A DNA stretch of 33,640 nucleotides from CAVHIG01 sp963636105. GTDB lineage: Bacteria > Bacillota > Clostridia > Peptostreptococcales > Anaerovoracaceae. Location of the stretch: NCBI GenBank assembly GCA_963636105.1, contig CAVHIG010000017.1, positions 1 to 33,640 of the forward strand, read 5' to 3'. Positions within the stretch are counted from its first letter, which is position 1; each line of letters begins with the position of its first letter. The notes under the pieces were generated by a model, which worked only from the letters and a program-made list of their open reading frames with translations, had not been told where the DNA came from and searched no databases. The position numbers were made by a program, and so were the translations under genes. Below, piece after piece: positions 15,279 through 22,766 of this stretch.

Positions 15279-15383
15279 ATGAAGAAAGCAATTTCAATCG
15301 GCGCAATCGTTATCAGTGCAGCAGCACTCAGCACAGGAATAGTAGCCCTTTGCCTATCATGCAAGGCAAAAAAAGAAAAATAG
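15279..15383 (+). CDS. 34-aa single-pass membrane peptide, unknown function
   Basis: A small ORF, MKKAISIGAIVISAAAL then STGIVALCLSCKAKKEK. A Lys-Lys N-terminus, a ~24-residue hydrophobic segment, a C-x2-C pair (LCLSC) and a basic tail predict a single membrane helix. AAAGGAG (15264-15270) stands 8 nt from the ATG, a -10 box lies upstream, and a strong terminator begins 13 nt after the stop, so it is a complete small transcription unit. It is not a convincing lipoprotein, since the Cys lie at the end of the helix without a lipobox. I do not recognise a family. Confidence 0.7.
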   Translation: MKKAISIGAIVISAAALSTGIVALCLSCKAKKEK

Positions 15384-15396
15384 CTATCAAATAAAC

Positions 15397-15438
15397 AAAA
15401 AAGGAGCAGGAAACCCAAAAAAATCCTGCTCCTTTTTT
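15397..15438. terminator. bidirectional intrinsic terminator
   Basis: Stem AAAAAAGGAGCAGGA (15397-15411) with TCCTGCTCCTTTTTT (15424-15438); A-rich on one side and T-rich on the other. It serves the small peptide gene (plus) and the pyr operon (minus). Confidence 0.92.
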
Positions 15439-15446
15439 AAATTTTG

Positions 15447-15485
15447 CAAGTCGATTCGGTCCCGAAGGTAGGTGTAGGCCGAGCC
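15447..15485 (-). repeat. 39-nt 3' element, copy 2 (after pyrI)
   Basis: On the minus strand it begins one base after the pyrI stop codon and reads GGCTCGGCCTACACCTACCT, then GGGACC, then AATCGACTTG. It differs from the mreB copy at three positions, two of them in a block that changes the local hairpin to TTCGG/CCGAA. Confidence 0.8.
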
Positions 15486-15486
15486 C

Positions 15487-15912
15487 CTATCCTTCTATCT
15501 CAGCCTTTGTATCGCAATAGATACAGCGGTAAGTGCCTGTCTTTCTGTCCGTGAGCTTAAAAATGTGCTTAATCTCCTGCTCCGTGGAAGTGATGCAGCG
15601 CGGATTCTTGCAAAAGAGCACATTTGTCATAGTCTCAGGCATATCGATGTGCTTCTTCTCCACGAGCTTGCCGTCCTTGATTACATTTACTGTCAGATTT
15701 GGATTTGCAAAGCCCAGCACATTCAGGTCAATATCTATATCAGAGTCGATCTTTATAATATCCTTCTTGCCCATCTGATTGCTTGTAGCATTCTTGATAA
15801 TGGCCACCTGGCACTCGAGCTCATCAAGGTGCAAAATGTGATAAAGATACATTGCCTTGCCGGCAGTGATGTGGTCTATAACTACGCCATTTCTTATTGA
15901 ATCGATATTCAT
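15487..15912 (-). CDS. pyrI: aspartate carbamoyltransferase regulatory chain
   Basis: Binds nucleotide effectors and zinc and assembles with PyrB into the allosteric ATCase holoenzyme. The 141-aa protein begins with the nucleotide-binding half (GVVIDHITAGKAMYLYHIL) and ends with a zinc ribbon, CKNPRC then CIYC. ATG at 15912 directly abuts the pyrB stop; GGAGG is within the end of pyrB, so translation is probably coupled. It is the last gene of the operon. Its presence shows that ATCase is the E. coli-like regulated form rather than the PyrB-only form of Bacillus. Confidence 0.95.
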   Translation of the reverse strand: MNIDSIRNGVVIDHITAGKAMYLYHILHLDELECQVAIIKNATSNQMGKKDIIKIDSDIDIDLNVLGFANPNLTVNVIKDGKLVEKKHIDMPETMTNVLFCKNPRCITSTEQEIKHIFKLTDRKTGTYRCIYCDTKAEIEG

Positions 15913-16827
15913 TTATTTTACCTCCAATAATTTCATGATAAGAGCCATACGGATAAATTTTCCATAGCGTGCCTGACGGAAATATGCCGCGCGCGCGTCG
16001 TTGTCCACAGCCGTCGAGATCTCATTTACACGAGGCAGAGGGTGCATTACGATCATATCCTTCTTTGCCTTCTTCATCTTTTCCGGTGTGAGGATGTAGC
16101 TGTCCTTGAGTCTCAAATAATCCTCCTCATTGAAGAAACGTTCCCTCTGAATACGCGTCATGTAGAGCACGTCGAGATCGCCTATTACGCTGTCAAGCGA
16201 AGTCGTCTGCTCATAAGGAATATTCTTTTCCTTTATATATTCGCTCTTTACAAAGCTCGGCAGCTTGAGCTCATCAGGTGAGATAAGCACAAATTTTACG
16301 CCCGCGTATCTGGACATGGCCGCTATGAGTGAGTGCACCGTGCGCCCGAATTTCAGGTCGCCGCAAAGACCGATTGTCAGATTGTCAAAATGTCCGAGCT
16401 CCTTCTTTATCGTGATGAGGTCGGTAAGAGTCTGAGTAGGGTGGTGATGTCCGCCGTCTCCGCCGTTTATGACAGGTACGGTGGCTTTTGTCGCGGCAAC
16501 GAGGGGAGCTCCTTCTTTAGGGTGTCGCATCGCGATTATATCGCAGTATCCGCTTACGACAGCGATTGTATCTGCTACGCTCTCACCCTTTGAGACAGAG
16601 CTTGAGGAAGCCTCGGAAAAGCCGAGTACGCGTCCGCCAAGCTCAAGCATAGCAGCCTCAAAGCTGAGTCTTGTACGTGTAGACGGCTCAAAGAACAATG
16701 TGCCCAGTGTCTTGTATTTACAAACTTCACGATAGTTTTCCGGGTGCTCGATGATATCGCAGGCTACTGCCACGAGCTCATCAATTTCCTCTACGGAAAG
16801 ATCCATAATGTCGATCAGATTTCTCAT
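15913..16827 (-). CDS. pyrB: aspartate carbamoyltransferase catalytic chain
   Basis: Carbamoyl phosphate plus aspartate to carbamoyl aspartate. The carbamoyl phosphate motif EPSTRTRLSFEAAM and the aspartate-side motifs HHHPTQTLTDL and MHPLPRVNEI are present; 304 aa is usual. ATG at 16827 follows GGAGGT. It starts 6 nt after pyrE ends and runs directly into pyrI. Confidence 0.96.
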   Translation of the reverse strand: MRNLIDIMDLSVEEIDELVAVACDIIEHPENYREVCKYKTLGTLFFEPSTRTRLSFEAAMLELGGRVLGFSEASSSSVSKGESVADTIAVVSGYCDIIAMRHPKEGAPLVAATKATVPVINGGDGGHHHPTQTLTDLITIKKELGHFDNLTIGLCGDLKFGRTVHSLIAAMSRYAGVKFVLISPDELKLPSFVKSEYIKEKNIPYEQTTSLDSVIGDLDVLYMTRIQRERFFNEEDYLRLKDSYILTPEKMKKAKKDMIVMHPLPRVNEISTAVDNDARAAYFRQARYGKFIRMALIMKLLEVK

Positions 16828-16833
16828 TTCAAA

Positions 16834-17472
16834 TTACCTCCAGTTCTTCTCATCACTTGGATTGTCGCGGAATGCGATCAATCTCGCTATATCCTTATCC
16901 TCTATGTAGTGCTCTTCGGCAGCTACGCGAGCGATTACGTCAAAATTTGTCAGGCTTACATTTTTAAGACCTGCTTCCTTGAGTCTGTCGAGTCCCTTTT
17001 GCATGTTGTATGTAAATATGCTTACAATCCCCAGGACCTCGGCTCCCGCCTCGCGCAGAGCCTCCGCCGTTTCCACAGCGCTGCCTGCTGTAGATATGAG
17101 ATCCTCTACGACTACGACCTTCTGACCCTTTTCGAGGCGGCCCTCTATGCGATTGCCGCGGCCGTGATCCTTTGCGCCCGAGCGCACATAGCCCATCGGA
17201 AGGCCGAGTATGTGACCCGTGATGGCAGCGTGTGCGATTCCTGCCGTGCTTGTGCCCATGAGGACCTCTGCATCGGGATATTCGCGCTTTATGACCTCAG
17301 CCATGGCATTTTCGACGTCGTTTCTGACCTCAGGTGCCGTGAGAGTAAGGCGATTGTCGCAATATACGGGGCTCTTTATGCCGCTTGCCCAGGTGAAGGG
17401 CTCGTCAGGTCTGAAAAATACTGCCTTTATCGAAAGCAGATCCTTTGCTATAAGTCTTTGAATGTCTTCCAT
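16834..17472 (-). CDS. pyrE: orotate phosphoribosyltransferase
   Basis: Transfers PRPP ribose phosphate to orotate, making OMP. The PRPP loop is VVVVEDLISTAGS; the substrate side has FTWASGIKSPVYCDNR. I chose ATG at 17472, preceded by AAGGAGG; an upstream ATG at 17517 in the same frame would overlap pyrF and adds only a polar leader. The result is 212 aa, normal for the family. It lies 37 nt after pyrF. Confidence 0.95.
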   Translation of the reverse strand: MEDIQRLIAKDLLSIKAVFFRPDEPFTWASGIKSPVYCDNRLTLTAPEVRNDVENAMAEVIKREYPDAEVLMGTSTAGIAHAAITGHILGLPMGYVRSGAKDHGRGNRIEGRLEKGQKVVVVEDLISTAGSAVETAEALREAGAEVLGIVSIFTYNMQKGLDRLKEAGLKNVSLTNFDVIARVAAEEHYIEDKDIARLIAFRDNPSDEKNWR

Positions 17473-17509
17473 TTGTTTTCCTCCTTGTTTAGCTGTTTGC
17501 TGCTCGCTT

Positions 17510-18220
17510 TTATCCAATAAACTCCTCCAAGCATCTCCTGTATGCCGCCACCGGGTCTGCCGCCTGCGTGATTGGGCGGCCTACTACTATATAATCCGAG
17601 CCGATCTCCCTGGCCCTTGCCGGAGTCGTGATGCGCACCTGGTCGTCCTTTGACGCGCCGTCGGCAAATCTTATGCCCGGAGTGATTGTGAGAAAGCTCT
17701 CGCCGCAGGCTGCATGGACATCTCCAGCCTCAAGAGGGGAGCATACCACGCCGTCTAGGCCGGAATCCCTGGCATTCTTTGCATAATGCATCACTGTCTC
17801 CTGAAGTGATTTTTCTATGAGCAAATCCTCTCTCATGCGTTCTTCGCTTGTGGATGTGAGCTGAGTCACAGCGATGAGAAGCGGTCTTGTGCCGTCCGGC
17901 CTTGTGAGTCCCTCAAGTGCCGCCTCCATCATGGCCTTTGTGCCGCCCGCGTGGACATTGCACATATCTATATCGAGCGACGAAAGCACAGCCATGGCTT
18001 TTTTTACCGTATTTGGTATATCATGCAGCTTTAGGTCGAGGAAGATCTTGTGGCCGCGAGCCTTGATTTCCCTTACGATTTCAGGCCCCTCCGCGTAGAA
18101 GAGCTCCATTCCTATTTTCAAAAATGGCTTTTCGATGCCCTCACCGGCAAATTTATCTAAAAATGCCAGTGTATCCTCTTTGCTCGCAAAATCGCAGGCA
18201 ATTATTACATCCTTTCCCAT
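17510..18220 (-). CDS. pyrF: orotidine 5'-phosphate decarboxylase
   Basis: Last step to UMP. The active-site signature DLKLHDIPNT with its Asp/Lys network is intact, and TPGIRFADG plus VVGRPI supply the phosphate site. At 236 aa it belongs to the shorter Bacillus/E. coli type. The ATG at 18220 overlaps the pyrD stop by one base (TGATG), with GGAGGT in the end of pyrD, a coupled arrangement. Confidence 0.96.
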   Translation of the reverse strand: MGKDVIIACDFASKEDTLAFLDKFAGEGIEKPFLKIGMELFYAEGPEIVREIKARGHKIFLDLKLHDIPNTVKKAMAVLSSLDIDMCNVHAGGTKAMMEAALEGLTRPDGTRPLLIAVTQLTSTSEERMREDLLIEKSLQETVMHYAKNARDSGLDGVVCSPLEAGDVHAACGESFLTITPGIRFADGASKDDQVRITTPARAREIGSDYIVVGRPITQAADPVAAYRRCLEEFIG

Positions 18221-19164
18221 CAGTGTGCACCTCCTATAATTTCCTTCAAATCAGTGATTCCGTATTTTTCCATCTCGGCCGGGAGAGCCTCGACGATTTC
18301 TTTGCAAATGTAAGGGTTTACCAGATTCGCGGCGCCTATCTGCACTGCTGTAGCACCGGCGAGCATCATTTCAATGACATCGCTTGCCGAAGACACGCCG
18401 CCCATGCCCATGATAGGGATGTCTACCGCCTCATATACCTGATATACCATTCTGAGCGCGACAGGCAGTATCGCGGAGCCCGAAAATCCGCCCATTTTAT
18501 TTGCTACTACAGGCTTCCTCCTGCGCAGATCTATGCGCATTCCAAGAAGCGTATTTATCATGCTGATGCCGTCCGCGCCCGCGTCCTCGCAGGCCTTCGC
18601 AATTTCCGCAATGTCTGTGACATTTGGAGTAAGCTTTATGTATACAGGCTTTGTAGTGACCTTTTTTACTGCTCTTGTGACCTCTGCGGCCGCCTCAGGA
18701 GAGGTGCCGAAGCTCATGCCGCCGCCATGCACGTTTGGACAGCTTATGTTGACCTCCAAAAGTCCTACGATGTCCTCCTTGTCGAGTCTCTCGCAGGTGT
18801 ATGTATATTCATCTACCGAAAAGCCGCTGACATTCGCGATTACCTTCTTGTGGAAGCATTTAGAAAGCTTTGGGAGCTCTTCGCTTATGACTGCGGAAAC
18901 TCCGGGGTTTTGCAGGCCTACGGAGTTTATCATACCCTGGGGGCACTCTGCGATTCGCGGAGTAGGATTGCCGAAACGCGGCTCCTTTGTGGTGCCCTTG
19001 AAGGAGAAGCTCCCCAGGCAGTTTATGTCATAAAGCTCCGCGAATTCGTAGCCGTAGCCGAAGGTGCCGCTTGCCGGGATTATCGGGTTGTCGAGCACAA
19101 GTCCGCTCAAGGTTACTCTTGTATTCAAAGTTTTGTCTGCTGCGTGCAGTTTTGCGTCTACCAT
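18220..19164 (-). CDS. pyrD: dihydroorotate dehydrogenase, class 1B catalytic subunit
   Basis: Oxidises dihydroorotate to orotate with FMN; in class 1B, electrons leave through the PyrK subunit to NAD. Motifs: ASGTFGYG, INSVGLQNPG, EVNISCPNVHGGG, PVYIKLTPNVTDI and GMGGVSSASDVIEMMLAGA. I take ATG at 19164 (MVDAKLHAAD), preceded by GGGAGGAG, giving 314 aa; the longer open frame runs back into pyrK. It overlaps the pyrK end by 7 nt, in keeping with a PyrD-PyrK complex. Confidence 0.95.
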   Translation of the reverse strand: MVDAKLHAADKTLNTRVTLSGLVLDNPIIPASGTFGYGYEFAELYDINCLGSFSFKGTTKEPRFGNPTPRIAECPQGMINSVGLQNPGVSAVISEELPKLSKCFHKKVIANVSGFSVDEYTYTCERLDKEDIVGLLEVNISCPNVHGGGMSFGTSPEAAAEVTRAVKKVTTKPVYIKLTPNVTDIAEIAKACEDAGADGISMINTLLGMRIDLRRRKPVVANKMGGFSGSAILPVALRMVYQVYEAVDIPIMGMGGVSSASDVIEMMLAGATAVQIGAANLVNPYICKEIVEALPAEMEKYGITDLKEIIGGAH

Positions 19165-20003
19165 ATGATCTCCTCCCTTGAAAGCACCGGACCGTCCTTG
19201 CAGATGCGCTTGTTTCCGTATTTTGTCTTGCAAGAGCAGCCCATGCAGGCTCCGAAGCCGCAGCCCATGCGCTCTTCAAAGCTGAACTGTCCGCCAAGTC
19301 CTGCCGGTGCCGCGCTGTCTATGGCCTTCAGCATAGGCTCCGGGCCGCAGGCGTAGATGTAAGAATATTCCAGATTCGGCATAGCGTCGCTTACAAAGCC
19401 CTTTATTCCAAGGCTTCCGTCCGCCGTGGTGAGCACGACACTCACGCCGAGTCTTTCAAATTCATCTTTATAAAAAATTTCGGCGGCGGTATTGAAGCCC
19501 ATGAGTACAGTAGGCTTTTTGCCTTCCTTTAAGAGCGTCTTTGCAAGGAGGTAGAGTGGTGGCACACCTGCGCCGCCGCCTATGAGAAGCGGATTTTGGC
19601 CGCTTTCGCTTGTATTGTAGCCGTTTCCGAGGCCTGTGAGTATGTCGAGCTTGGCTCCGGCTTGCATTTTACTCATAGCCTCTGTACCTTTTCCTACTAT
19701 TTTATATATTATGGTAAGGCTTCCTGCTCTTTCCGAAGCCTGTGGATTCGCATCTTGGCTGCAAACTTCCGCCGAAATGCAGGTCTGCGCCGTTTCCGCA
19801 AGAGAAACATCACAGACGGATATCGGACGCCGCAGAAAGAAGCCGTCAAGCTTTATATTCACAAACTGACCCGGAGCCGTAATCGCCGAGGTGTCGCCGG
19901 AAAGCTTCATTTTATATACCGGCGCGAGCTTTGAAGTTCCTTCGCTGCCTTCAGGCGAAACGAGCGCTTCGTTGGATATAATTGTAAAAATTTCCTGTTT
20001 CAT
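19158..20003 (-). CDS. pyrK: dihydroorotate dehydrogenase electron-transfer subunit
   Basis: FAD and [2Fe-2S] protein that passes electrons from PyrD to NAD. FAD region RRPISVCDV, NAD region IGGGAGVPPLYLL, and the iron-sulfur cysteines in MGCGFGACMGCSCK...RICKDGPV. At 281 aa it is about 20-30 residues longer than usual. The excess seems to be near SPEGSEGTSK and around AETAQTCISAEVCSQDANPQ, where one exact 13-mer motif (19788-19800) encodes AETA. The start ATG at 20003 follows AAAAGGA. Confidence 0.93.
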   Translation of the reverse strand: MKQEIFTIISNEALVSPEGSEGTSKLAPVYKMKLSGDTSAITAPGQFVNIKLDGFFLRRPISVCDVSLAETAQTCISAEVCSQDANPQASERAGSLTIIYKIVGKGTEAMSKMQAGAKLDILTGLGNGYNTSESGQNPLLIGGGAGVPPLYLLAKTLLKEGKKPTVLMGFNTAAEIFYKDEFERLGVSVVLTTADGSLGIKGFVSDAMPNLEYSYIYACGPEPMLKAIDSAAPAGLGGQFSFEERMGCGFGACMGCSCKTKYGNKRICKDGPVLSREEIIW

Positions 20004-20029
20004 ATATTTTCCTTTTTCTATCTAAAATT

Positions 20030-21262
20030 TTAAAAGCTTGCCTTTTGCCTTAAATCCACCGCGCGGCCGTCGCAAACCGTGAGCAGGCATTTGCCAAAGA
20101 CCCTGCGCCCTTCAAACGGCGTGCTCTTCCCCATCGAAAGAAAGTCCGCGCTGTCTACTTTGTAGCTTGCGTTCAGGTCAAAGACCGTGAAATCATCGCC
20201 CGTATCTATGCCAAAGCGCTTGCAAGGATTGTCATGCATGAGCTCTATAAGCCTTTGCAAGGTGATGATACCCGGTCGCACAAGCTCCGTGTAGAGAATC
20301 GGAAACGCGGTCTCGAGCCCGACTATGCCATTTAGGCTGTCCTTCAGCCCGCCGGATTTTTCCTCTGCGCTGTGCGGCGCGTGGTCGGTCGCTATCATGT
20401 CGATGGTGCCGTCCTGTATGCCTTCGATGAGCGCAAGCTGATCCTCGCGGCTTCTTATCGGGGGATTCATGCGGAAACGGCCCGATTCCGCAAGCTCCAT
20501 GTCGTTTAGCACGAGGTAGTGGGGTGCTGTCTCACAGCTGATGGGGAGACCCTCTGCCTTTGCTTTTCTTATGAGCTCTACGGATTCCTTCGCTGATATG
20601 TGGCAGACGTGATAGTCGCAGCCGGTCTCGCGTACAAGCTCGATATCCCTTGCTATCTGGGCATATTCGCTCTCGCTTACTATGCCCTTGTGGCCGTGCA
20701 GCTTTGCGTACTGACCATCGTGTATATAGCCGCCGTTTAAAAGGCTGTTTACTTCACAATGCGCGACAATCAGCTTTCCAAGAGATTTCGCCTTGAGCAT
20801 GGCCTCGCGCATGAGTGCGTCTGACTGCACCCCGCGTCCGTCATCTGAAAAAGCTATGACCTGAGCCGAGAGCGTTTCCATATCTGAAAGCTCTTCGCCC
20901 TTTTCACCCTTGCTTATGGAAGCGTAGGGATAGACCTTTATCACGGCATCTTTTTCTATCGCCGCAAGCTGCGGCGCGAGATTTTCGAGGCTGTCAGGCA
21001 CAGGATTCAGATTCGGCATGGCGCATAGCGCTGTATATCCTCCGTGCGCGCCCGCCAGACTTCCTGTCCTTATCGTCTCCTTATATGAAAAACCCGGCTC
21101 TCGCAGATGTACATGTACGTCTACAAGTCCGGGAAAAATAGCGATACCGTCATATGAAATATTATCAATAGAATTTGAATTTAAACGTGAAAGGAAAATA
21201 TCAGATACGTCCGAAAGCTGTTCGTTTATGAAGCATCTTGCTCTTTCTCTGAAATCTGTCAT
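20030..21262 (-). CDS. pyrC: dihydroorotase, class I
   Basis: Zinc amidohydrolase that closes carbamoyl aspartate to dihydroorotate. Metal and substrate motifs: GLVDVHVHLREPG, AHCEVNSL, YHVCHISAKESVELIR, ATDHAPHS and the Asn-rich NPPIRS. I chose ATG at 21262 (MTDFRERARCF), 12 nt after AAAGGAG, giving 410 aa. An upstream GTG at 21298 is possible but lies closer to the leader terminator. The N-terminal 45 residues before GLVDVHVHL do not show the usual beta-strand start (…I.NG.VID…), so this end is short or divergent. It is the first gene of the operon. Confidence 0.93.
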   Translation of the reverse strand: MTDFRERARCFINEQLSDVSDIFLSRLNSNSIDNISYDGIAIFPGLVDVHVHLREPGFSYKETIRTGSLAGAHGGYTALCAMPNLNPVPDSLENLAPQLAAIEKDAVIKVYPYASISKGEKGEELSDMETLSAQVIAFSDDGRGVQSDALMREAMLKAKSLGKLIVAHCEVNSLLNGGYIHDGQYAKLHGHKGIVSESEYAQIARDIELVRETGCDYHVCHISAKESVELIRKAKAEGLPISCETAPHYLVLNDMELAESGRFRMNPPIRSREDQLALIEGIQDGTIDMIATDHAPHSAEEKSGGLKDSLNGIVGLETAFPILYTELVRPGIITLQRLIELMHDNPCKRFGIDTGDDFTVFDLNASYKVDSADFLSMGKSTPFEGRRVFGKCLLTVCDGRAVDLRQKASF

Positions 21263-21476
21263 ACTTTGCCCCTGCTCCTTTCTGAATGTGGCAAGCACGT
21301 CGGCAGAAAAAAACCTGCCGGACGGCAGGATTACATAAACATTCTCAAGAAAAACTCGGGATATCTCACTAAATTTTCGCTATAATTTCGCTATAATGAT
21401 ATATTCCGAAGCATTTTCCATATTTTGATGATTTGTTTTGTATATCTTGCCGGCATCTCTGTACCTGCTTAAAGAT
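21263..21476 (-). promoter_or_regulatory. pyr operon leader with PyrR-like attenuator
   Basis: About 215 nt between promoter and pyrC. Near its 5' end (21468-21449) lies a hairpin, GGTA-CAGAGA-TGCC on the minus strand; CAGAGA matches the CNGNGA hexaloop of PyrR-binding loops and 9 of 11 bases match TCCAGAGAGGC. Near its 3' end, CCTGCCG/CGGCAGG (21329-21314) is followed by T7. GCAGG or GCCGGCA of the first hairpin could instead pair with the terminator's left arm, as an antiterminator. An 11-bp direct repeat, TTTCGCTATAA (plus strand), lies at 21375-21396. Confidence 0.7.
21307..21329 (-). terminator. leader terminator of the pyr operon
   Basis: A minus-strand 7-bp stem with a TC loop, followed by seven T residues, about 45 nt before the pyrC start; an attenuator rather than an end-of-operon terminator. 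Confidence 0.8.
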
Positions 21477-21494
21477 TTATCCTAGCTAGGATAA
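21477..21494. promoter_or_regulatory. 18-bp palindrome over the pyr -10 box
   Basis: TTATCCTAGCTAGGATAA is a perfect palindrome covering the -10 hexamer and the predicted start of transcription. This is a likely repressor operator; the protein is not identifiable here. Confidence 0.7.
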
Positions 21495-21516
21495 CAAATT
21501 TGAAGGCGCATGTCAA
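21488..21516 (-). promoter_or_regulatory. pyr operon promoter
   Basis: Minus strand TTGACA (21516-21511), 17-nt spacer, TATCCT (21493-21488). Confidence 0.8.
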
Positions 21517-21609
21517 GGGGAGAGAGCGGAATTTTAAAAAATGCTCCGGCTACCTATGGGCGCTCATCAATCGCCCTCAGCAATCTCCCCGCGCAAGGCC
21601 TTCCTCTAA

Positions 21610-22506
21610 TTATACAAAGCTTGTCTTTAGCCTGCCGATGCCTTCGATCTCCACTTCATAGACATCTCCAGGTCTCAGCCAGAGCTGCTCTTCCTTAGGA
21701 TATCCCATGATTACTCCGCTCGGAGTACCTGTAAATATCAAATCCCCGGGCTTCAGCGTTATGGTTTCGGAGATGTAGCTCACTATGGCGGCCGTATCGA
21801 AGATTAGGTCGCTTGTATGCGAGTCCTGTCTGAGCTCACCGTTCAAATATCCCTTTATCGCAAGAGCATCGCCATTTATTTCAGTATTTACAACGGGTCC
21901 TACCGGAGCAAATCCATCGGTAGCCTTGCCCAACATCCACTGCCCGCCTCTCTCTTTCTGAAGAAGCCTGTTTGACACATCATTTCCGCAGGTAAAGCCG
22001 AAAATGCAGGCCTTCGCTTCCTCGTAAGTGACGCCTTTCGCGGTCTTGCCGATGACGATTACAAGCTCTGATTCGTAGTCGTACTCCTTATATGCCCTAG
22101 GCAGAAAAACCTCGCCGTTATGAGCGCTCAGGGATGAGGCAAATTTATTAAACAAAATCGGATATTGAGGTATAGGGATGTTTGTCTCCTCCGCGTGCTT
22201 GCGATAATTGACTCCCACACAGATTATCTTCTCGGGCTCAGTCACAACCGGTGCGTATTTTACATCCGAAATATATTTTTCGTACTTCTCTGCGATCTCT
22301 CCAAGCACAGCCATAGCTTTCTCTCCGGCCTTTGCTGCCTCCTTTACGCTTTTCGGCGCGCAAAGGCCCATTTCCTCAGCAGCAGCCTCCACATCTATAA
22401 TCCCCTTGTCAGTCAATATTCCAAGGCATATTCTTCCTTCAAAATCATTATCACTGCCTGACTGGCAGCAAGCCGCTTCTTCCTTATAAAATTGCAAAAG
22501 CTTCAC
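21610..22506 (-). CDS. fumarylacetoacetate hydrolase (FAH) family protein
   Basis: A C-C bond hydrolase or isomerase of the FAH fold (2-keto-4-pentenoate hydratase / acylpyruvase group). ICVGVNYRKHAEETN, a metal-binding E..E with DYESELVIVIG, FTCGNDVSNR, DGFAPVGPVV and LIFTGTPSGVIMG are all family hallmarks. The 298 aa length fits the COG0179 type with an extra N-terminal domain. It starts with GTG at 22506, 9 nt after AAAGGAG. It stands alone with its own promoter. Substrate is unknown; oxaloacetate tautomerase/decarboxylase or acylpyruvase activity are both possible. Confidence 0.88.
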   Translation of the reverse strand: MKLLQFYKEEAACCQSGSDNDFEGRICLGILTDKGIIDVEAAAEEMGLCAPKSVKEAAKAGEKAMAVLGEIAEKYEKYISDVKYAPVVTEPEKIICVGVNYRKHAEETNIPIPQYPILFNKFASSLSAHNGEVFLPRAYKEYDYESELVIVIGKTAKGVTYEEAKACIFGFTCGNDVSNRLLQKERGGQWMLGKATDGFAPVGPVVNTEINGDALAIKGYLNGELRQDSHTSDLIFDTAAIVSYISETITLKPGDLIFTGTPSGVIMGYPKEEQLWLRPGDVYEVEIEGIGRLKTSFV

Positions 22507-22551
22507 GTCTTATCACTCCTTTCGGTCACGCCTGTTCGTTTTTCTATATGC

Positions 22552-22581
22552 ATTTTATCACATATATCGCGCATATATCAA
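22552..22581 (-). promoter_or_regulatory. promoter of FAH-family gene
   Basis: Minus strand TTGATA (22581-22576), 18 nt, TAAAAT (22557-22552). Confidence 0.6.
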
Positions 22582-22636
22582 CTATTTCAAGGCGGGAGTT
22601 TTGGATATTTCGCAAAGCGCAGGCCTGTGTGCGTAT

Positions 22637-22658
22637 GCGGAAACTGCGGAGTTTCCGC
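22637..22658. repeat. hairpin built from the GCGGAAAC motif
   Basis: GCGGAAACT (22637-22645) and AGTTTCCGC (22650-22658) form a perfect 9-bp stem with a GCGG loop. It lies between two divergent promoters, so it is not a terminator of either gene. The same stem arms form the outer stem of the 112-bp repeats. Confidence 0.75.
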
Positions 22659-22667
22659 GAAAAGGGC

Positions 22668-22695
22668 TTGACTTTGCGCGCAGCGGGTGTATAAT
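22668..22695 (+). promoter_or_regulatory. promoter of thioesterase gene
   Basis: TTGACT (22668-22673), 16 nt, TATAAT (22690-22695). Confidence 0.75.
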
Positions 22696-22766
22696 ATATG
22701 AAGTGTTTTGCAAAAGTGGGTGTCAGACCCGCTTATTTAATTGCAAAAAAATGGGGGTAAAAGGCG

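Noticed and set aside
18124..19356. A 410-codon plus-strand frame over pyrD and pyrK
   Set aside because: Antisense shadow of two clear overlapping pyr genes.
22637..22658. Intrinsic terminator
   Set aside because: The hairpin lies between divergent promoters and has no T tract; it fits the dispersed motif family better.
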